From contig NZ_FNKO01000002.1 in the NCBI RefSeq assembly GCF_900100925.1, positions 2,356,001-2,420,000 of the forward strand: DNA of 64,000 nt, written 5' to 3'. The notes beneath the pieces are model-generated. The model searched no databases. It saw only the letters and a program-made list of their open reading frames with translations, and was not told where the DNA came from. The DNA comes from Actinopolyspora saharensis. Lineage in GTDB: Bacteria > Actinomycetota > Actinomycetes > Mycobacteriales > Pseudonocardiaceae. Shown here in pieces: positions 1 to 10,023 of the stretch. Position 1 is the stretch's first letter, and every line of letters starts with the position of its first letter. Position numbers and translations under genes: made by a program.

Positions 1-593
1 CTGCTCGTGCACAGCTCGGTGGCCCCGTCGATGGTGCCGAGGCTGCACTGGAGATCGCTTACCAGTTTGGTGTCCAGCTGCTGGAGCTGTTCGGGCGGTT
101 GGCCGCAGCCGCGGGTGCGGCAGGTGAGGCCCCAACCGATGATGCTGGTGGGGGTGCCCGCCTGGCCGGGCTGCTCCGCGAGCTCGACCGGTTGTTGTTC
201 CACGGACTGGTCCAACTTGACCAGTGCGATGTCGCCCTGCGGTGATTCGGTGGCGTAGTCCGGGTGGGGGACTGCGCTGTCGACGCCGGTGACGGTTCCG
301 CCGGTGGTGTGATCGGAGCTGCCGATGCGCACTTGGAGCTCGTCGGCCGAGACGTCCTGGACGCAGTGGGCCGCCGTGAGCGCCCACTGCTCGTCGATGA
401 GCGAAGCACCGCAGAAGTGCTTGCCGTTCTGCTGCAGGGAGGCCATCCACTCGTACGACTCGTCGGCCTGGTCACCGCCCACGATCATCGTGTTCGGTTC
501 GTCCGGTGCGGGTGTGGCTCCGGCGGCGGGAACAACGGCCAGGGCCATGGCCGCGGCCGCGAATCCGCCCAACAGCGTAGCTGTTTTTCGCAC
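1..593 (-). CDS. secreted trypsin-like serine protease (S1), partial
   Basis: Secreted chymotrypsin-fold serine endopeptidase, cut by the window edge after 197 residues. GTG start with a Sec signal peptide (RK, then an Ala/Leu core to about residue 25), a short propeptide and the trypsin activation motif IVGG at residues 37-40. The catalytic histidine lies in LTAAHC (His76) and the aspartate in DIALVKL (Asp121). The GWG region before the active-site serine is present, but the serine itself would lie beyond base 1. The cysteines flanking the histidine loop (Cys61, Cys77) are the usual disulfide. The ferredoxin reductase is divergent, so the roughly 210 bp between them should hold both promoters. 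Family assignment is firm; substrate unknown. Confidence 0.9.
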   Translation of the reverse strand, partial: MRKTATLLGGFAAAAMALAVVPAAGATPAPDEPNTMIVGGDQADESYEWMASLQQNGKHFCGASLIDEQWALTAAHCVQDVSADELQVRIGSSDHTTGGTVTGVDSAVPHPDYATESPQGDIALVKLDQSVEQQPVELAEQPGQAGTPTSIIGWGLTCRTRGCGQPPEQLQQLDTKLVSDLQCSLGTIDGATELCTS

Positions 594-802
594 GGTGCTC
601 TCCGTTTCGCTGCCGGTGATCGATTGCACGGCAACGTAGAAGCTTTGTTACTCGCCAGGTACCGCTGAACACCGCACGGATCTCGTCCGTTCGGAGTAGT
701 GGGCGCGCGTGAATGGACGCGCCCTCCTTTCGGTTACGCACGGTGGGGCGGTCGGACTACGCTGGGGGACCGGCGTTCCCGTCGCCCCGTGAGGGGGTAT
801 GG

Positions 803-1807
803 ATGAGTGGTGAAGCGGTATCGAGCGACCGTCCGGCCGCCGAGGTCGACGTGCTGATCGTCGGTGCGGGGCCGACCGGTCTCTACGCCGCCTACTACGC
901 CGGTTTTCGCGGACTGACCTCGGCCCTGGTCGACTCGCTGCCCGAACCGGGAGGCCAGGTGACCGCCATGTACCCGGAGAAGCGGATTTTCGACGTGGCC
1001 GGCTTCCCCGAAGTGCGCGGCAAGGACCTGGTCGGCGCGCTGGTGGAGCAGGCCGGCAGATACGAGCCCACCTACCTGCTCGGGAGGTACGCCACCGAGC
1101 TCTCCGAAGTACCGGAGGGATTCGTGGTGGAGCTCGGTGACGGGACCAGCGTGCGCACCGGGGCCGTGCTGGTCACCGCGGGGATCGGGGAGTTCACACC
1201 CCGCCCGCTGCCCGCCGCCGACGGCTGGCTCGACAAGGGAGTGGTGCACTTCATCCCCGAGCTGGAGGTGCACAGTGGACGAGACGTCGTCGTGGTCGGA
1301 GGCGGGGACTCCGCGTTCGACTGGGCCCTGGCGCTGCACCCCGTGGCGAACAGCGTCACGCTCGTGCACCGCAGGGCGCGCTTCCGCGCCCAGGCCGGGC
1401 TGATCCAGGAGGTGGAGCGGCTCGGAGTGCCGATGATCACCGAGGCCGAGGTCTTCGAGATCAGGGGCGACGAGAACGGCGTCCGCGAGGTCGAGCTCGA
1501 ACTCGGCGACGGCACGCGGCGGGTGCTCACGGCGCAGACCGTCGTCGCCGCGCTCGGATTCACGGCTGACCTGGGGGCGATCGAGCACTGGGGACTGGAG
1601 CTGGAGAAGCGCTCCATCAAAGTGGACACCACCATGCGCACCACCAGGAAGGGGATCTACGCGGCCGGCGACATCGCCACCTACCCCGGCAAGGTCAAGC
1701 TCATCGCGACCGGCTTCGGGGAAGCGGCCACGGCGATCAACAACATCGCCGTCGAGCTGGACCCCGCGGCCAGGCTGTTTCCCGGGCACTCCACCAACAA
1801 GGGGTGA
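803..1807 (+). CDS. ferredoxin/flavodoxin-NADP(+) reductase, thioredoxin-reductase-like type
   Basis: FAD enzyme of 334 residues that moves electrons between NADPH and ferredoxin or flavodoxin in the cytosol. The FAD-binding motif GAGPTG is at residues 21-26. A second dinucleotide motif (VVVGGGDSAFDWAL) follows near residue 167, and the C-terminal FAD motif GIYAAGDIATY is present. The redox CxxC pair of true thioredoxin reductases is missing, which with the length fits the YumC-type FNR family. I chose the ATG at 803 because GAGGGGG sits 5 to 6 bases upstream; an in-frame start 30 codons earlier has no such site. Single gene, convergent with glpX. Confidence 0.88.
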   Translation: MSGEAVSSDRPAAEVDVLIVGAGPTGLYAAYYAGFRGLTSALVDSLPEPGGQVTAMYPEKRIFDVAGFPEVRGKDLVGALVEQAGRYEPTYLLGRYATELSEVPEGFVVELGDGTSVRTGAVLVTAGIGEFTPRPLPAADGWLDKGVVHFIPELEVHSGRDVVVVGGGDSAFDWALALHPVANSVTLVHRRARFRAQAGLIQEVERLGVPMITEAEVFEIRGDENGVREVELELGDGTRRVLTAQTVVAALGFTADLGAIEHWGLELEKRSIKVDTTMRTTRKGIYAAGDIATYPGKVKLIATGFGEAATAINNIAVELDPAARLFPGHSTNKG

Positions 1808-1855
1808 ACCGCCGGTTCCTCGAGCCGCTGTCCTCGGCGCTTCCGGGGACATTCT

Positions 1856-1891
1856 CCGGTGCTGCCCGGGACGGAGAACCCGAAGCACCGG
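1856..1891. terminator. hairpin between convergent reductase and glpX
   Basis: Perfect 8-bp inverted repeat CCGGTGCT / AGCACCGG with an inner CGGG/CCCG pairing, about 50 bp after the reductase stop. There is no T-run. It is a candidate terminator only. Confidence 0.4.
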
Positions 1892-2056
1892 TGCCGTGGT
1901 GAGCCCGCCCCGCCCTCGCGGGGGCACCCGGCACCGGGGTGGTGGCTGCTCGACGCCGGGCACCCGCTCGCGAACAGAGGGGAGGTCCCGCGGGAGGCCT
2001 CGCGGGACGGGACACCCGTTCAGCGGCCGACGGAAGGCCGCGACCGGCCGGAAGGG

Positions 2057-3118
2057 TCAGGGCAGCAGGCCGTAGCGCGAGGAGGGCGCACCGCTGGTGA
2101 AGTCCAGATCCGAGTACTCGCCGAGCTTGCCCAGCTTGTGCGAGCCCTCGATGGAGCGGACCGTGCCGGACTTCGAACGCATCATCAGCGACTGCGTGGT
2201 GCACCTGTTCGCCCGGTAGTGGACCCCGCGCAGCAGTGCTCCGTCGGTGATCCCGGTGGCGCAGAAGAAGACGTTGTCGCCGCGCACCAGATCCGAAGTG
2301 GTGAGCACCTGCTGCGGGTCGTGCCCGGCCGAGCGGACCTGCTCCCGCTCGGTGTCGTCCTTGGGCCACAGCCTGGTCTGCAGCTCGCCGTCCAGGCACT
2401 TCAGGGCGCACGCGGTGATGATCCCCTCCGGGGTGCCGCCGATCCCCATCAACATGTCCACGCCGCTGTCCGGGCGCGCCGCCGCGATGGCGCCGGCCAC
2501 GTCGCCGTCCGAGATGAACTGGATCCGCGCCCCGGCCTCGCGGACCTCGGAAACCAGCTGGTCGTGGCGCGAGCGGTCCAGGATGCAGACGGTGACGTCC
2601 GAGACCTCGATTTGCTTGGCCTTGGCGACCCGGCGGATGTTCTCCGCGACCGGAGCGCTGATGTCGACCACGTCGGCGGCCTCGGGGCCGACCGCGAGCT
2701 TTTCCATGTAGAACACGGCCGAGGGGTCGAACATGGCGTTGCGCTCGGCCACGGCGAGCACGGCCAGGGCGTTGGGCATCCCCTTGCTCAGCAGCGTGGT
2801 CCCGTCGATCGGGTCGACGGCCACGTCGCAGTCGGGGCCGTTGTGGTTGCCGACCTCCTCGCCGTTGAACAGCATGGGGGCCTCGTCCTTCTCCCCCTCG
2901 CCGATCACGACGACACCGCGCATGGCCACGGTGCTGATCAGCTTGCGCATGGCCTCGACGGCCGCGCCGTCACCGGAGTTCTTGTCTCCGCGCCCCACCC
3001 AGCGGCCCGCGGCCATGGCCGCGGCCTCGGTCACCCGCACCAGGTCCATCGCCAGGTTGCGGTCGGGAGCCTCGGGGCGGCGAGTCGCTCCGTTCGTTGC
3101 GGTCTCGGACGTGTTCAT
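2057..3118 (-). CDS. glpX: class II fructose-1,6-bisphosphatase
   Basis: Hydrolyses fructose 1,6-bisphosphate to fructose 6-phosphate, the gluconeogenic step, in the cytosol. 353 residues, normal for the family. The metal-binding signature of the lithium-sensitive phosphatase superfamily is intact: [14 protein letters not shown] at about 44-57, [10 protein letters not shown] at 73-82, and VDPIDGTT at 101-108 with two metal-binding aspartates. Start at the ATG preceded by GGGAGG 5 bases upstream; an in-frame upstream ATG would add 30 unconserved residues. Divergent from the DUF4245 gene, the same arrangement as Rv1099c/Rv1100 in Mycobacterium tuberculosis, which supports orthology. Confidence 0.95.
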   Translation of the reverse strand: MNTSETATNGATRRPEAPDRNLAMDLVRVTEAAAMAAGRWVGRGDKNSGDGAAVEAMRKLISTVAMRGVVVIGEGEKDEAPMLFNGEEVGNHNGPDCDVAVDPIDGTTLLSKGMPNALAVLAVAERNAMFDPSAVFYMEKLAVGPEAADVVDISAPVAENIRRVAKAKQIEVSDVTVCILDRSRHDQLVSEVREAGARIQFISDGDVAGAIAAARPDSGVDMLMGIGGTPEGIITACALKCLDGELQTRLWPKDDTEREQVRSAGHDPQQVLTTSDLVRGDNVFFCATGITDGALLRGVHYRANRCTTQSLMMRSKSGTVRSIEGSHKLGKLGEYSDLDFTSGAPSSRYGLLP

Positions 3119-3337
3119 GGCGCCTCCCGTGGGCGAGACTGATTCGCTGCCTCGGTCGTGTCCGGTGAGTCGGTGTGGCGGTGGCCCGTAGCACTGGATC
3201 GAGGGCACGGAACGCCACTTCGGATGTCGGGCGGATCTTCGCAGATCCGAATCCTTTCGGTTCCGAAACAGTGGCGCAGCCCACGACGCAGGCCCGCTGC
3301 GCGGGTGCGTTACCCGTTCATCAGGCTAGGTGAGAGC

Positions 3338-3958
3338 ATGCGAGGCGTGGCTGAACAGCGCAACCAGGGGTCGGATGACGACCGTTCCGGGGGTTCGCCG
3401 GGCGTGGCTCCGCGCAGCGTTCGAGCCATGGTGTTCGCGATGTTGCCGCTGGTGCTCGTGGTGCTGGGCATAGCGGGACTGACGGGACGTTGCTCGGTCA
3501 ACCCGCTCGGTTCTTCCCTCGACACGGGGACGGCCCCGACCGTCAACGCCTCCCAGGAGTTCGAATCGGCGGCCGCCGGAGTGGACTTCCCCGTGCTGCA
3601 TCCACATCCCCCGGACGGGTGGCGAGCCAACTCGGCCGACACGGAACAGATCACCCAGCAGGACAGCGCCGTGCGGGTGGGCTGGTTGACCGAGGACACG
3701 CACTACGTGCGGCTGTCCCAGTCCAGCGCCCCCGAGGCCGAGCTCGTCTCCTCCGAGACGGAACAGCCGCCGCGTGCCCGCGGGACCGTGCGGGCGGCGG
3801 GAGAGCAGTGGGTGGTCTACGAGAGCGTCCGCTCCGAGGTCGCCTGGGTCGGCGAGCGCTCCGGAGTGCGGCTGCTGATCACCGGTAACGGAACCGAGGA
3901 GGAGTTCCGGATGATGGCGCGGGCCGCGATCGACGCCCCGGTGGTTCGCTCCGGGTGA
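3338..3958 (+). CDS. DUF4245 membrane-anchored protein
   Basis: 206-residue protein of unknown function, typical of actinobacteria and usually found beside glpX. A charged N-terminus (1-29) precedes a single hydrophobic segment at about 30-50, so the remaining roughly 150 residues probably lie outside the membrane. The body carries the family pattern of Pro/Trp-rich segments (VLHPHPPDGWRANS, then VRVGWLTEDTHYVRLSQS). Start chosen at the ATG with AGGTGAG upstream. It converges on xseB across a dispersed repeat. No catalytic motif is visible. Confidence 0.85.
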   Translation: MRGVAEQRNQGSDDDRSGGSPGVAPRSVRAMVFAMLPLVLVVLGIAGLTGRCSVNPLGSSLDTGTAPTVNASQEFESAAAGVDFPVLHPHPPDGWRANSADTEQITQQDSAVRVGWLTEDTHYVRLSQSSAPEAELVSSETEQPPRARGTVRAAGEQWVVYESVRSEVAWVGERSGVRLLITGNGTEEEFRMMARAAIDAPVVRSG

Positions 3959-3965
3959 GAGTTCG

Positions 3966-4140
3966 GCGGTGCCGGTTGCTCGGGTGGTTGCTCAGCCGGC
4001 ACGTGAGTCGGCGCCTCGGGAGCGTTGGGCACGCTCTTGAGCAGCCACCTGCGCGGCGAGCGGCCCGGCCTTGCAATGCATCCGACTCACGCACCGGAGC
4101 TTCTCGTCCTGCTCAGGCTCGTAAGCGCTCGCGTTGGCGT
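3966..4140 (+). repeat. dispersed intergenic repeat, copy A
   Basis: Fills the gap between DUF4245 and xseB. It contains module 1 (GCTCGGGTGGTTG from 3978), the block CACGTGAGTCGGCGCC at 4000-4015 shared with copy D, and module 3 (GGCTCGTAAGCGCTCGCG, about 4114-4131) shared exactly with copy E. Confidence 0.6.
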
Positions 4141-4157
4141 GTGAATCCTCTGGTGAG

Positions 4158-4454
4158 TCACTCCGCGGAGGAGTCGTCCTGCTCCTGCACCGAGGCCAGC
4201 GCGCGGTCGACCCGCTCGCGCGCGCCCGCCAGCTGCCGCTCGCACGCGTTGGCCAGGGCCTCGCCGCGCTCCCACAGCGCCAGCGAGTCCTCGAGGGAGA
4301 GCCCACCGGCCTCCAGTTTGCGCACCACCTCGGCGAGCTCGTCCCGCGCCTGCTCGTAACCGAGGGCGGCAACGTCTGGATGATCGGAATCGGGGTCGAC
4401 CCCGTTCGCCGCGGCCGCTTCCTCCCGGGAGTCTTCCCGCTCTTCGTCGGTCAC
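4158..4454 (-). CDS. xseB: exodeoxyribonuclease VII small subunit
   Basis: 98-residue small subunit that assembles in several copies on the coiled-coil of XseA to form exonuclease VII, which degrades single-stranded DNA. The helical-hairpin core [20 protein letters not shown], followed by [15 protein letters not shown], is the family signature and spans about residues 33-67. Both ends are acidic and probably disordered. It lies 13 bp downstream of a 143-aa gene that is itself downstream of xseA, so the three probably form one unit. Confidence 0.94.
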   Translation of the reverse strand: MTDEEREDSREEAAAANGVDPDSDHPDVAALGYEQARDELAEVVRKLEAGGLSLEDSLALWERGEALANACERQLAGARERVDRALASVQEQDDSSAE

Positions 4455-4467
4455 TGGTTCGCTGCTT

Positions 4468-4899
4468 TCATCGGACGGTTCTTTCCAACTCTCGGCGCAC
4501 GGACATCACGGCGGTGGCGACGGCCTGGTCATAGCCCACGAAGGCCTCGGCGAACTCCGCCCCGTCACCCTCGCGCACCGCGTCGTTGATCCGCAGCTGC
4601 GCTTCGGCGACCCTACGCCGGTATCCGCTTCCCCGCTCGGCCCACCATCCGCTGCCCACGTAGCGCGCCGTCGCCTCGGCCAGGGCGCTGAGCTGACCGG
4701 GCAGCGCACGCCGCTCGGGCGGGTCGCACCCACCCAGCAGCGCCGCCCAGCATCCCGCCGCCGCCGTGTCGGCCTCCTCGGCCCTGCGGCGCACCGCGTG
4801 GGCGTTCTCCCCGGAAGAAGTCTCCGAGGCGGCGCCCGCCGAGGCGGTCACGGCGACGGTGAGCGGGAGGAAAGTGGGCTGTCGCCCGTGGTTTAGCAC
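4468..4899 (-). CDS. hypothetical helical protein between xseA and xseB
   Basis: 143 residues; I do not recognise a family. Start taken at the GTG with GGAGG six bases upstream. A short hydrophobic N-terminal stretch is followed by Ala/Glu/Arg-rich, predominantly helical sequence with one GCW and one GGC cysteine. Strong third-position GC bias supports coding. It sits 13 bp before xseB and 117 bp after xseA on the same strand, so it is likely co-transcribed with the nuclease subunits. Function unknown. Confidence 0.72.
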   Translation of the reverse strand: MLNHGRQPTFLPLTVAVTASAGAASETSSGENAHAVRRRAEEADTAAAGCWAALLGGCDPPERRALPGQLSALAEATARYVGSGWWAERGSGYRRRVAEAQLRINDAVREGDGAEFAEAFVGYDQAVATAVMSVRRELERTVR

Positions 4900-5016
4900 C
4901 GCACACCTCCATGGGAGCACAAGCTGCTCGGGCGCCGTCGTCGATTCGCGTCGCGCCGCGATGCGGCCTGCTCGCCTGTTTCCGCGGCGGTCGTGCCGCC
5001 TGATACGAACAGCGGG

Positions 5017-6249
5017 TTACTCGTCATCGGTGACGACGGCGTGCACGGCCCCGTCGGTCAGCCGGATCCGCAGGTGCGTCCCGGCGGTGACCTGTTCCGT
5101 CGAGTGCAGGACGGACGGGCCGGCGTCCTCGACGCGTTGCACGATCGCGTAACCGCGAGCAAGCGTGGCTGCCGGTCCCAGCGCCGTCAAGCGTGATCTC
5201 GTCGCCGCGAGCTCGTGCTGCTCGCCGGTCAGCACCGCCAGCACCGCCCTCCTGGAGCGCTGCCTGAGCGCGTCGACCTGCTCCTGCCTGCGTTGCAGCG
5301 GAGCATGCGGATCGGCGATCGAAGGCCTCGTGCGCAGCGAGTCCAGCACTCGTTGTTCCCGGTCCACCCAGCCGCGCAGCGCCCGCCTGGCCCGCTCCCT
5401 GAGCTGGGCGACCTGCTGGCTCTGCTCGGCGACGTCCGGCACGACCCGCTTGCCCGCGCCCGTCGGTGTGGAGCTGCGCACATCTGCGACGTGATCCAGC
5501 AGCGGGGAGTCCGGCTCGTGGCCCACAGCGCTCACGACCGGGGTGGTGCAGGCCGCCACCGCGCGGCACAGCGTCTCGTCCGAGAAGGGCAGCAGGTCCT
5601 CCACGCTGCCCCCGCCGCGGGCGATCACGATCACGTCCACGTTCGGGTCCGCGTCCAGCTCGGAGAGGACCTCCAGGATCTGCGGGACCGCCGTCGACCC
5701 CTGCACGACCACGTTGCGCACCTCGAAGCGCACCGCGGGCCACCGCAGCCGCGCGTTGCTCAGCACGTCGTGCTCGGCTGCCGAGTCCCTGCCGGTGATC
5801 AGACCGACCCGGTTCGGCAGGAACGGAAGTGGGCGCTTCCGCTCCGCGTCGAACAGCCCCTCGCCCTTGAGCAACTTGCGGAGCCGCTCTATCCGGGCCA
5901 GCAGCTCGCCCACCCCGACCGCTCTGATCTCGTCCACTCGCAGGCTCAGCGTGCCGCGGGCGACGTAGAAGGACGGCTTGCCGTGCACCACGACCCGGCT
6001 CCCGTCGGTCAGCGGGGGGTCCATCCCGCGCAGGAGCTTCGCCGGACAGGTCAGGGTCAACGAGACGTCCGCCGAAGGGTCCCGCAGCGTGATGAAGGCG
6101 GTGGAGGCGCCGGATCGGGCGGAGACCTGCGTGACCTGCCCCTCGACCCAGATGCTGCCGAGCCGGTTGATCCAGTCCGCGATCTTGCGGGCCACCGTGC
6201 GGACCGGCCAGGGCTCCTCGGCGGTTGTGGGGGAATTCAGCTGACTCAC
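5017..6249 (-). CDS. xseA: exodeoxyribonuclease VII large subunit
   Basis: Catalytic subunit (410 residues) of exonuclease VII. An N-terminal OB-fold (about 10-110: [24 protein letters not shown] and following) precedes the nuclease core with the motif [18 protein letters not shown] and [10 protein letters not shown], then a long coiled-coil (about 275-355) that binds XseB, and a C-terminal segment ending GYAIVQRV. The GTG at 6249 gives the expected length, but AGGA abuts it directly, so the start is less certain. An upstream in-frame ATG at 6336 would begin inside a dispersed repeat. Confidence 0.93.
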   Translation of the reverse strand: MSQLNSPTTAEEPWPVRTVARKIADWINRLGSIWVEGQVTQVSARSGASTAFITLRDPSADVSLTLTCPAKLLRGMDPPLTDGSRVVVHGKPSFYVARGTLSLRVDEIRAVGVGELLARIERLRKLLKGEGLFDAERKRPLPFLPNRVGLITGRDSAAEHDVLSNARLRWPAVRFEVRNVVVQGSTAVPQILEVLSELDADPNVDVIVIARGGGSVEDLLPFSDETLCRAVAACTTPVVSAVGHEPDSPLLDHVADVRSSTPTGAGKRVVPDVAEQSQQVAQLRERARRALRGWVDREQRVLDSLRTRPSIADPHAPLQRRQEQVDALRQRSRRAVLAVLTGEQHELAATRSRLTALGPAATLARGYAIVQRVEDAGPSVLHSTEQVTAGTHLRIRLTDGAVHAVVTDDE

Positions 6250-6283
6250 TCCTCGGATCGAGGTTTTTCGCTCGGATTGTCGT

Positions 6284-6420
6284 GGGCGGTGACGTGGCGG
6301 AATCTCTCGCGGGCTCTCGCTGCGGGGGCCCGACATCGGGTAGCTACCTGCACGACGTCCCCGGCCGTCCTCGCGAGAGCACCACGAGAGAACCCGCGCC
6401 GGTGCGAGTTGCTGGGGTGG
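6284..6420 (+). repeat. dispersed intergenic repeat, copy B
   Basis: Lies upstream of xseA. It contains module 2 (CCCGACATCGGGTAGC, from 6329), followed by a tail resembling the corresponding part of copy E (an ACGTC block, CCTCGC, then GAGARCCCGCG). The rest of the 6250-6685 gap shows no gene. Confidence 0.55.
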
Positions 6421-6685
6421 CGCGTTTCGGCGCAGGCAGCGCCGAAGAGAGATCCGAGCCGGCCAACAACTCGATCGGGGGCATCAGTGAGGTTTTCGGG
6501 GGCTACGTGCGCGGTGAGAACCCGGTGCGAAGTCCTGCCCGGGCGGGCGTGGTGCCGATCGCGCGAAACGACGCGTCGGGCGAGCGCGCGAGCCGGGGCC
6601 GGCACCGCCGACGGCGCAGCGGGTCCTCCGGCGCGGCCCGCGCCGGGCACGCGCCGTGGTCGAGCGGGGTCGCCGGGGCGGGGCG

Positions 6686-7243
6686 TTACTCGTCCGCGGC
6701 GTCCGAACCCCCCAGGTTGTTGATCCGGTTGGACAGCATCTGGAGGAAGTCGGGGCGCCGCGAGTGCGCGCGCTCGTACCGCAGCAGCCGGTGCAGCTCG
6801 GACAGGCTCAGGCGACGTAACTTGCCGCGCAGCTGCGGCAGCGTCATCTCCTCGTAGTCGGGCAGCAGGTCCGAGACGTCGTCCTCGCCGGTGGGTGTGG
6901 TCCTCCCGCCCCCGGTCGCCGGGCCCGCCTCCGCCGCGTCGACCGTCTCGCCCGCGGGGTGTTCGGAGGAGGCGGCAGGGGGCTGCGCCCGCTCGGTCCG
7001 CTCGTCCTCGTCGAACCTGGCCCACTCCGGCTGCTGCTCGGGCTGTCGGAGCTCGGCCAGCAGGTCGTCGCCCTTGATGGCGAGTTCGGTGACCTGCTGC
7101 TGCACGCGCATGGTCAGTTGCAGCGCCTGGCTGGTGACCGTGACCGGAAGGCCGATCAGACAGTCCGGCAGACGACGGGTCTGTTCGACGGCCGTGCTGG
7201 CCAGTCCGGCAGCCACCCGGATCGGCAGGGGAAACGATCGCAT
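6686..7243 (-). CDS. lipid-droplet-associated-type protein (Rv1109c-like)
   Basis: 185 residues. The N-terminal amphipathic region (1-65, LPIRVAAGLASTAVEQTRRL onward) is followed by an acidic, Pro-rich disordered linker (70-125) and a conserved C-terminal helical domain (about 128-180: LPDYEEMTLPQLRGKLRRLS, then LHRLLRYERAHSRRPDFLQM). The position beside ispH and xseA equals Rv1109c, whose actinobacterial relatives are annotated as lipid-droplet associated. The localisation is knowledge of the family, not something shown here. Confidence 0.82.
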   Translation of the reverse strand: MRSFPLPIRVAAGLASTAVEQTRRLPDCLIGLPVTVTSQALQLTMRVQQQVTELAIKGDDLLAELRQPEQQPEWARFDEDERTERAQPPAASSEHPAGETVDAAEAGPATGGGRTTPTGEDDVSDLLPDYEEMTLPQLRGKLRRLSLSELHRLLRYERAHSRRPDFLQMLSNRINNLGGSDAADE

Positions 7244-7371
7244 ACCTTCAAGCTTGCCCCACGTACGGACCCGGCGTCATCTCCTCCGAAGGAAGGGACT
7301 CACGGTGATGTCCCTCGCCGGGGTGAAGCTGCTTGCTGACCGGTGCTGTCGAGGTCCGTACCCTGTGCGGT

Positions 7372-8400
7372 ATGAGCACCTCGCCGCAGGCTTCCGAGCA
7401 CACCGAGACCGTCACCGAATCCCCGTCGACGAACAAGCGGGTTCTGCTGGCCAAGCCCCGTGGGTACTGTGCCGGTGTCGATCGTGCGGTGGACACCGTG
7501 GAGCGAGTGCTGGACAAGTACGGCCCTCCGGTGTACGTCCGCAAGGAGATCGTGCACAACCAGCACGTGGTGCACAACCTCCGCGAGCGCGGTGTGGTCT
7601 TCGTCGAGGACACCGAGGAGGTTCCCGAGGGCTCGCTGCTGGTGTTCTCGGCCCACGGGGTCTCACCGGCCGTCCGCGAGTCCGCGGAGCGGCGCAACCT
7701 CCGCACCATCGACGCCACCTGCCCGCTGGTGACGAAGGTGCACAAAGAGGTGAACCGGTTCGCCAGGAAGGACTACGACATCCTGCTGATCGGTCACGAG
7801 GGCCACGAGGAAGTGGAAGGCACCTCGGGTGAATCCCCCGACCGGGTTCAGCTCGTGGACAAGCCGGAGGACGTGGACCAGGTCGAGGTGCGTGATCCGT
7901 CCAAGGTGGTCTGGCTGTCCCAGACCACGCTCAGCGTGGACGAGACCATGGAACGGGTCGAGCAGCTCCAGGAGCGCTTCCCCGACATGCAGGCCCCGCC
8001 GAGCGACGACATCTGCTACGCGACCTCGAACCGCCAGGTGGCGGTCAAGGCGATGGCCGCCGAGTGCGATCTCGTGCTGGTGGTCGGCTCGCAGAACTCC
8101 TCGAACTCCAAGCGGCTGGTCGAGGTCGCCCTCCAGTCCGGTGCCAGCGCCGCTCACCTGATCGACTACGCCAGCGACGTCGACGACTCGTGGTTGGAGG
8201 GGGTGGAGACCGTCGGCGTGACCAGCGGTGCCTCCGTGCCCGACGTGCTGGTCTTCCAGGTGCTGGACTACCTGCAGGAACGTGGCTGGGGGGACGTCGA
8301 GGAGGTCACCACGGCCAACGAGAAGGTTTCCTTCGCCCTGCCGCGGGAACTGCGCAAGGACCTCGACGAGAACCCGAACAACCCCCAGGGAGTGCGTTGA
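7372..8400 (+). CDS. ispH: 4-hydroxy-3-methylbut-2-enyl diphosphate reductase
   Basis: Last enzyme of the MEP isoprenoid pathway. It reduces HMBPP to IPP and DMAPP with an iron-sulfur cluster. 342 residues. The three cluster cysteines are present: Cys33 in [12 protein letters not shown], Cys117 in [11 protein letters not shown] and Cys215 in [11 protein letters not shown]. Substrate-binding motifs SAHGVSP and [11 protein letters not shown] are intact. ATG at 7372; TACCCT at 7359-7364 could be a -10 box that would give an almost leaderless transcript. Electrons may come from a ferredoxin system such as the nearby reductase (inference). Confidence 0.96.
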   Translation: MSTSPQASEHTETVTESPSTNKRVLLAKPRGYCAGVDRAVDTVERVLDKYGPPVYVRKEIVHNQHVVHNLRERGVVFVEDTEEVPEGSLLVFSAHGVSPAVRESAERRNLRTIDATCPLVTKVHKEVNRFARKDYDILLIGHEGHEEVEGTSGESPDRVQLVDKPEDVDQVEVRDPSKVVWLSQTTLSVDETMERVEQLQERFPDMQAPPSDDICYATSNRQVAVKAMAAECDLVLVVGSQNSSNSKRLVEVALQSGASAAHLIDYASDVDDSWLEGVETVGVTSGASVPDVLVFQVLDYLQERGWGDVEEVTTANEKVSFALPRELRKDLDENPNNPQGVR

Positions 8401-8417
8401 TCGGGCTCGCAGCCCGA
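8401..8417 (+). terminator. hairpin after ispH
   Basis: TCGGGCT CGC AGCCCGA starts immediately after the ispH stop codon: a 7-bp perfect stem and 3-nt loop, followed by GCTTCG. Candidate intrinsic terminator with a weak T-tail. Confidence 0.5.
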
Positions 8418-8531
8418 GCTTCGTAGCACCCGGTTTCCGCGGGTGGCCTTCCGGTCGGCGTGGCTCGCCCACGGCGGTCCGGGGGCACCCGCGGCGAACC
8501 GAACGGGCAAGATTCGGCGGGGAAGACCCGG

Positions 8532-9623
8532 TCAGCCCTCGTCGCGCCGTGGCCGCCGGGGACGGCCCGGGGGTTCGGCACGGCCGCCGCGCTGAGGTGG
8601 TTTCGCCGCGCCGCCTCCACCGTCCCGGGAGGGCTGGCCAGGGGCGGCCCTGCCCGGAGGTGCCGAGCGCTTCTCCCGCCCGGGCGGGGGCTTGCCCTCG
8701 CCACCACGCGCGGGGTTCGGGGGAGGGGCGTTCTTGCCCGCGCCCGGTTGTTGCTGGGGGCGTTCCCCCCGCCTGCCGCCCTCGCCGGAGGCGCCGGACC
8801 GGTTGCGCTCCCCCTCGGCGGGGCGTTGCCCCTGCCGCGCACCGCGGCCGGGGCGGGCGCTCCTGCGCTGGTCACCGGCCCCCTCGCGGGAGGCGTCCCC
8901 AGCGGGTTCCCGCCCGCTCCGGGAACTCTGCTTGTTCGCCGAGCCGCTGCGCTTCTCGGTGGGCTCGCCCTGTTTCCCCCGCTCGCGTCGCTGGGAGGGA
9001 CCCCCGGTCTTCCGCGTGGTCCGCTCCGCGTCCACCTCGTCGCGCTGGTCCTCGTCCGGCCGCGGGCTCCTGCGGCCCCTGGTCTTCGGAGCGCCCGCCG
9101 ATTCGCTCCGCGCGGACTGCGACTTGCTCGTCCTCGAGGCGGTCCCGTCCTTGTTGGAGCGCTCGAGCACGTGAATGCGCAGCAGGCCCGCGAGAAGAAC
9201 CAGCACGGTGGCCGTCGCCATGGCCGGGAAGCTGTTGATCAGCGGCGTCACCACGGACAGCATCACGTTGCGTCCGCTGTCGCCCGAGTCGAAGCCGGTG
9301 CCCGTGACCAGCACGAGCGTGGGGATGGTGACCGCGATGACCAGGGGCGGTTGCACCATCGGGCCGAAGAGGCTGCCGCGACGTACCAGAGCGACCGCGA
9401 GCAGACTGCTCACGATGTAGCCCGCGACGAACACGAAGCCCGGTTTCGACTGGACCAAGAGGTCGATCACGATGCACACGCTCGTCAGCACCAGGGGAAG
9501 CAGGCACGCCGCCCACCACGAGATGCTGCGCGTGTTGCCGAAGGCGGACCGTTCCGCCCACTGGTTCGAGGGTCCCTCGGCGGTGTGGATCTTGCGCTCG
9601 GATGTCGCGGTCACAGGTGTCAC
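8532..9623 (-). CDS. DUF6542 membrane protein with long disordered tail
   Basis: About 363 residues. The N-terminal half is a DUF6542 membrane domain with four hydrophobic segments (WWAACLLPLVLTSVCIVIDLL, FVFVAGYIVSSLLAVALV, LVIAVTIPTLVLVTG, AMATATVLVLLAGLLRI). The second half (after about residue 160) is very rich in Arg, Gly, Pro, Ser and Gln and almost certainly disordered and basic. Its position next to ispH corresponds to Rv1111c. The start is uncertain: GTG at 9623 was chosen, with further GTGs at 9614 and upstream and no clear ribosome site. Function unknown. Confidence 0.75.
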   Translation of the reverse strand: MTPVTATSERKIHTAEGPSNQWAERSAFGNTRSISWWAACLLPLVLTSVCIVIDLLVQSKPGFVFVAGYIVSSLLAVALVRRGSLFGPMVQPPLVIAVTIPTLVLVTGTGFDSGDSGRNVMLSVVTPLINSFPAMATATVLVLLAGLLRIHVLERSNKDGTASRTSKSQSARSESAGAPKTRGRRSPRPDEDQRDEVDAERTTRKTGGPSQRRERGKQGEPTEKRSGSANKQSSRSGREPAGDASREGAGDQRRSARPGRGARQGQRPAEGERNRSGASGEGGRRGERPQQQPGAGKNAPPPNPARGGEGKPPPGREKRSAPPGRAAPGQPSRDGGGGAAKPPQRGGRAEPPGRPRRPRRDEG

Positions 9624-10023
9624 CGTAACTGTCGTTCGCGGGGGCAACGACACGTCCACAGTCGAGAGCCCCGTGCGGAGGCGGTGACGCGCGGCAGGAG
9701 CGGAGGGCACGTCCCCTTCGTGACCTCTTCGTTATTACTCGCGAGCCAACGGTACGGGGGAGGCGACCCGGCGCGAGTTGTGACACTTGACACCGCGCGA
9801 AGACGGTCGGATCTCCCCGCAGGTGCGCCGTGATCTTGCTGGGAATCCTTCTCACGAGGAACCGGTTCGGCCCGCCCGGAGTTCGGAATTACCCCTGAAC
9901 GGGCGACGTGGTCTTCGGTGCAAAACCGACGATCTCCGTATGACAATTCCTCCGGAAACGAGCCGGTTCTCGACGGTGCACCGCGTCGACTGCCGGGCAA
10001 GTCCGGTCCGGGGAGGGGAACAG
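9624..10023. other. gene-free divergent region
   Basis: 400 bp between the divergent DUF6542 and GH172 genes. I see no convincing gene. GGGGAGGGG just before 10024 is the ribosome site of the glycosidase. Confidence 0.5.

Noticed and set aside
734..3142. Long frames opposite the ferredoxin reductase and glpX
   Set aside because: Shadow frames on the opposite strand without any recognisable domain.
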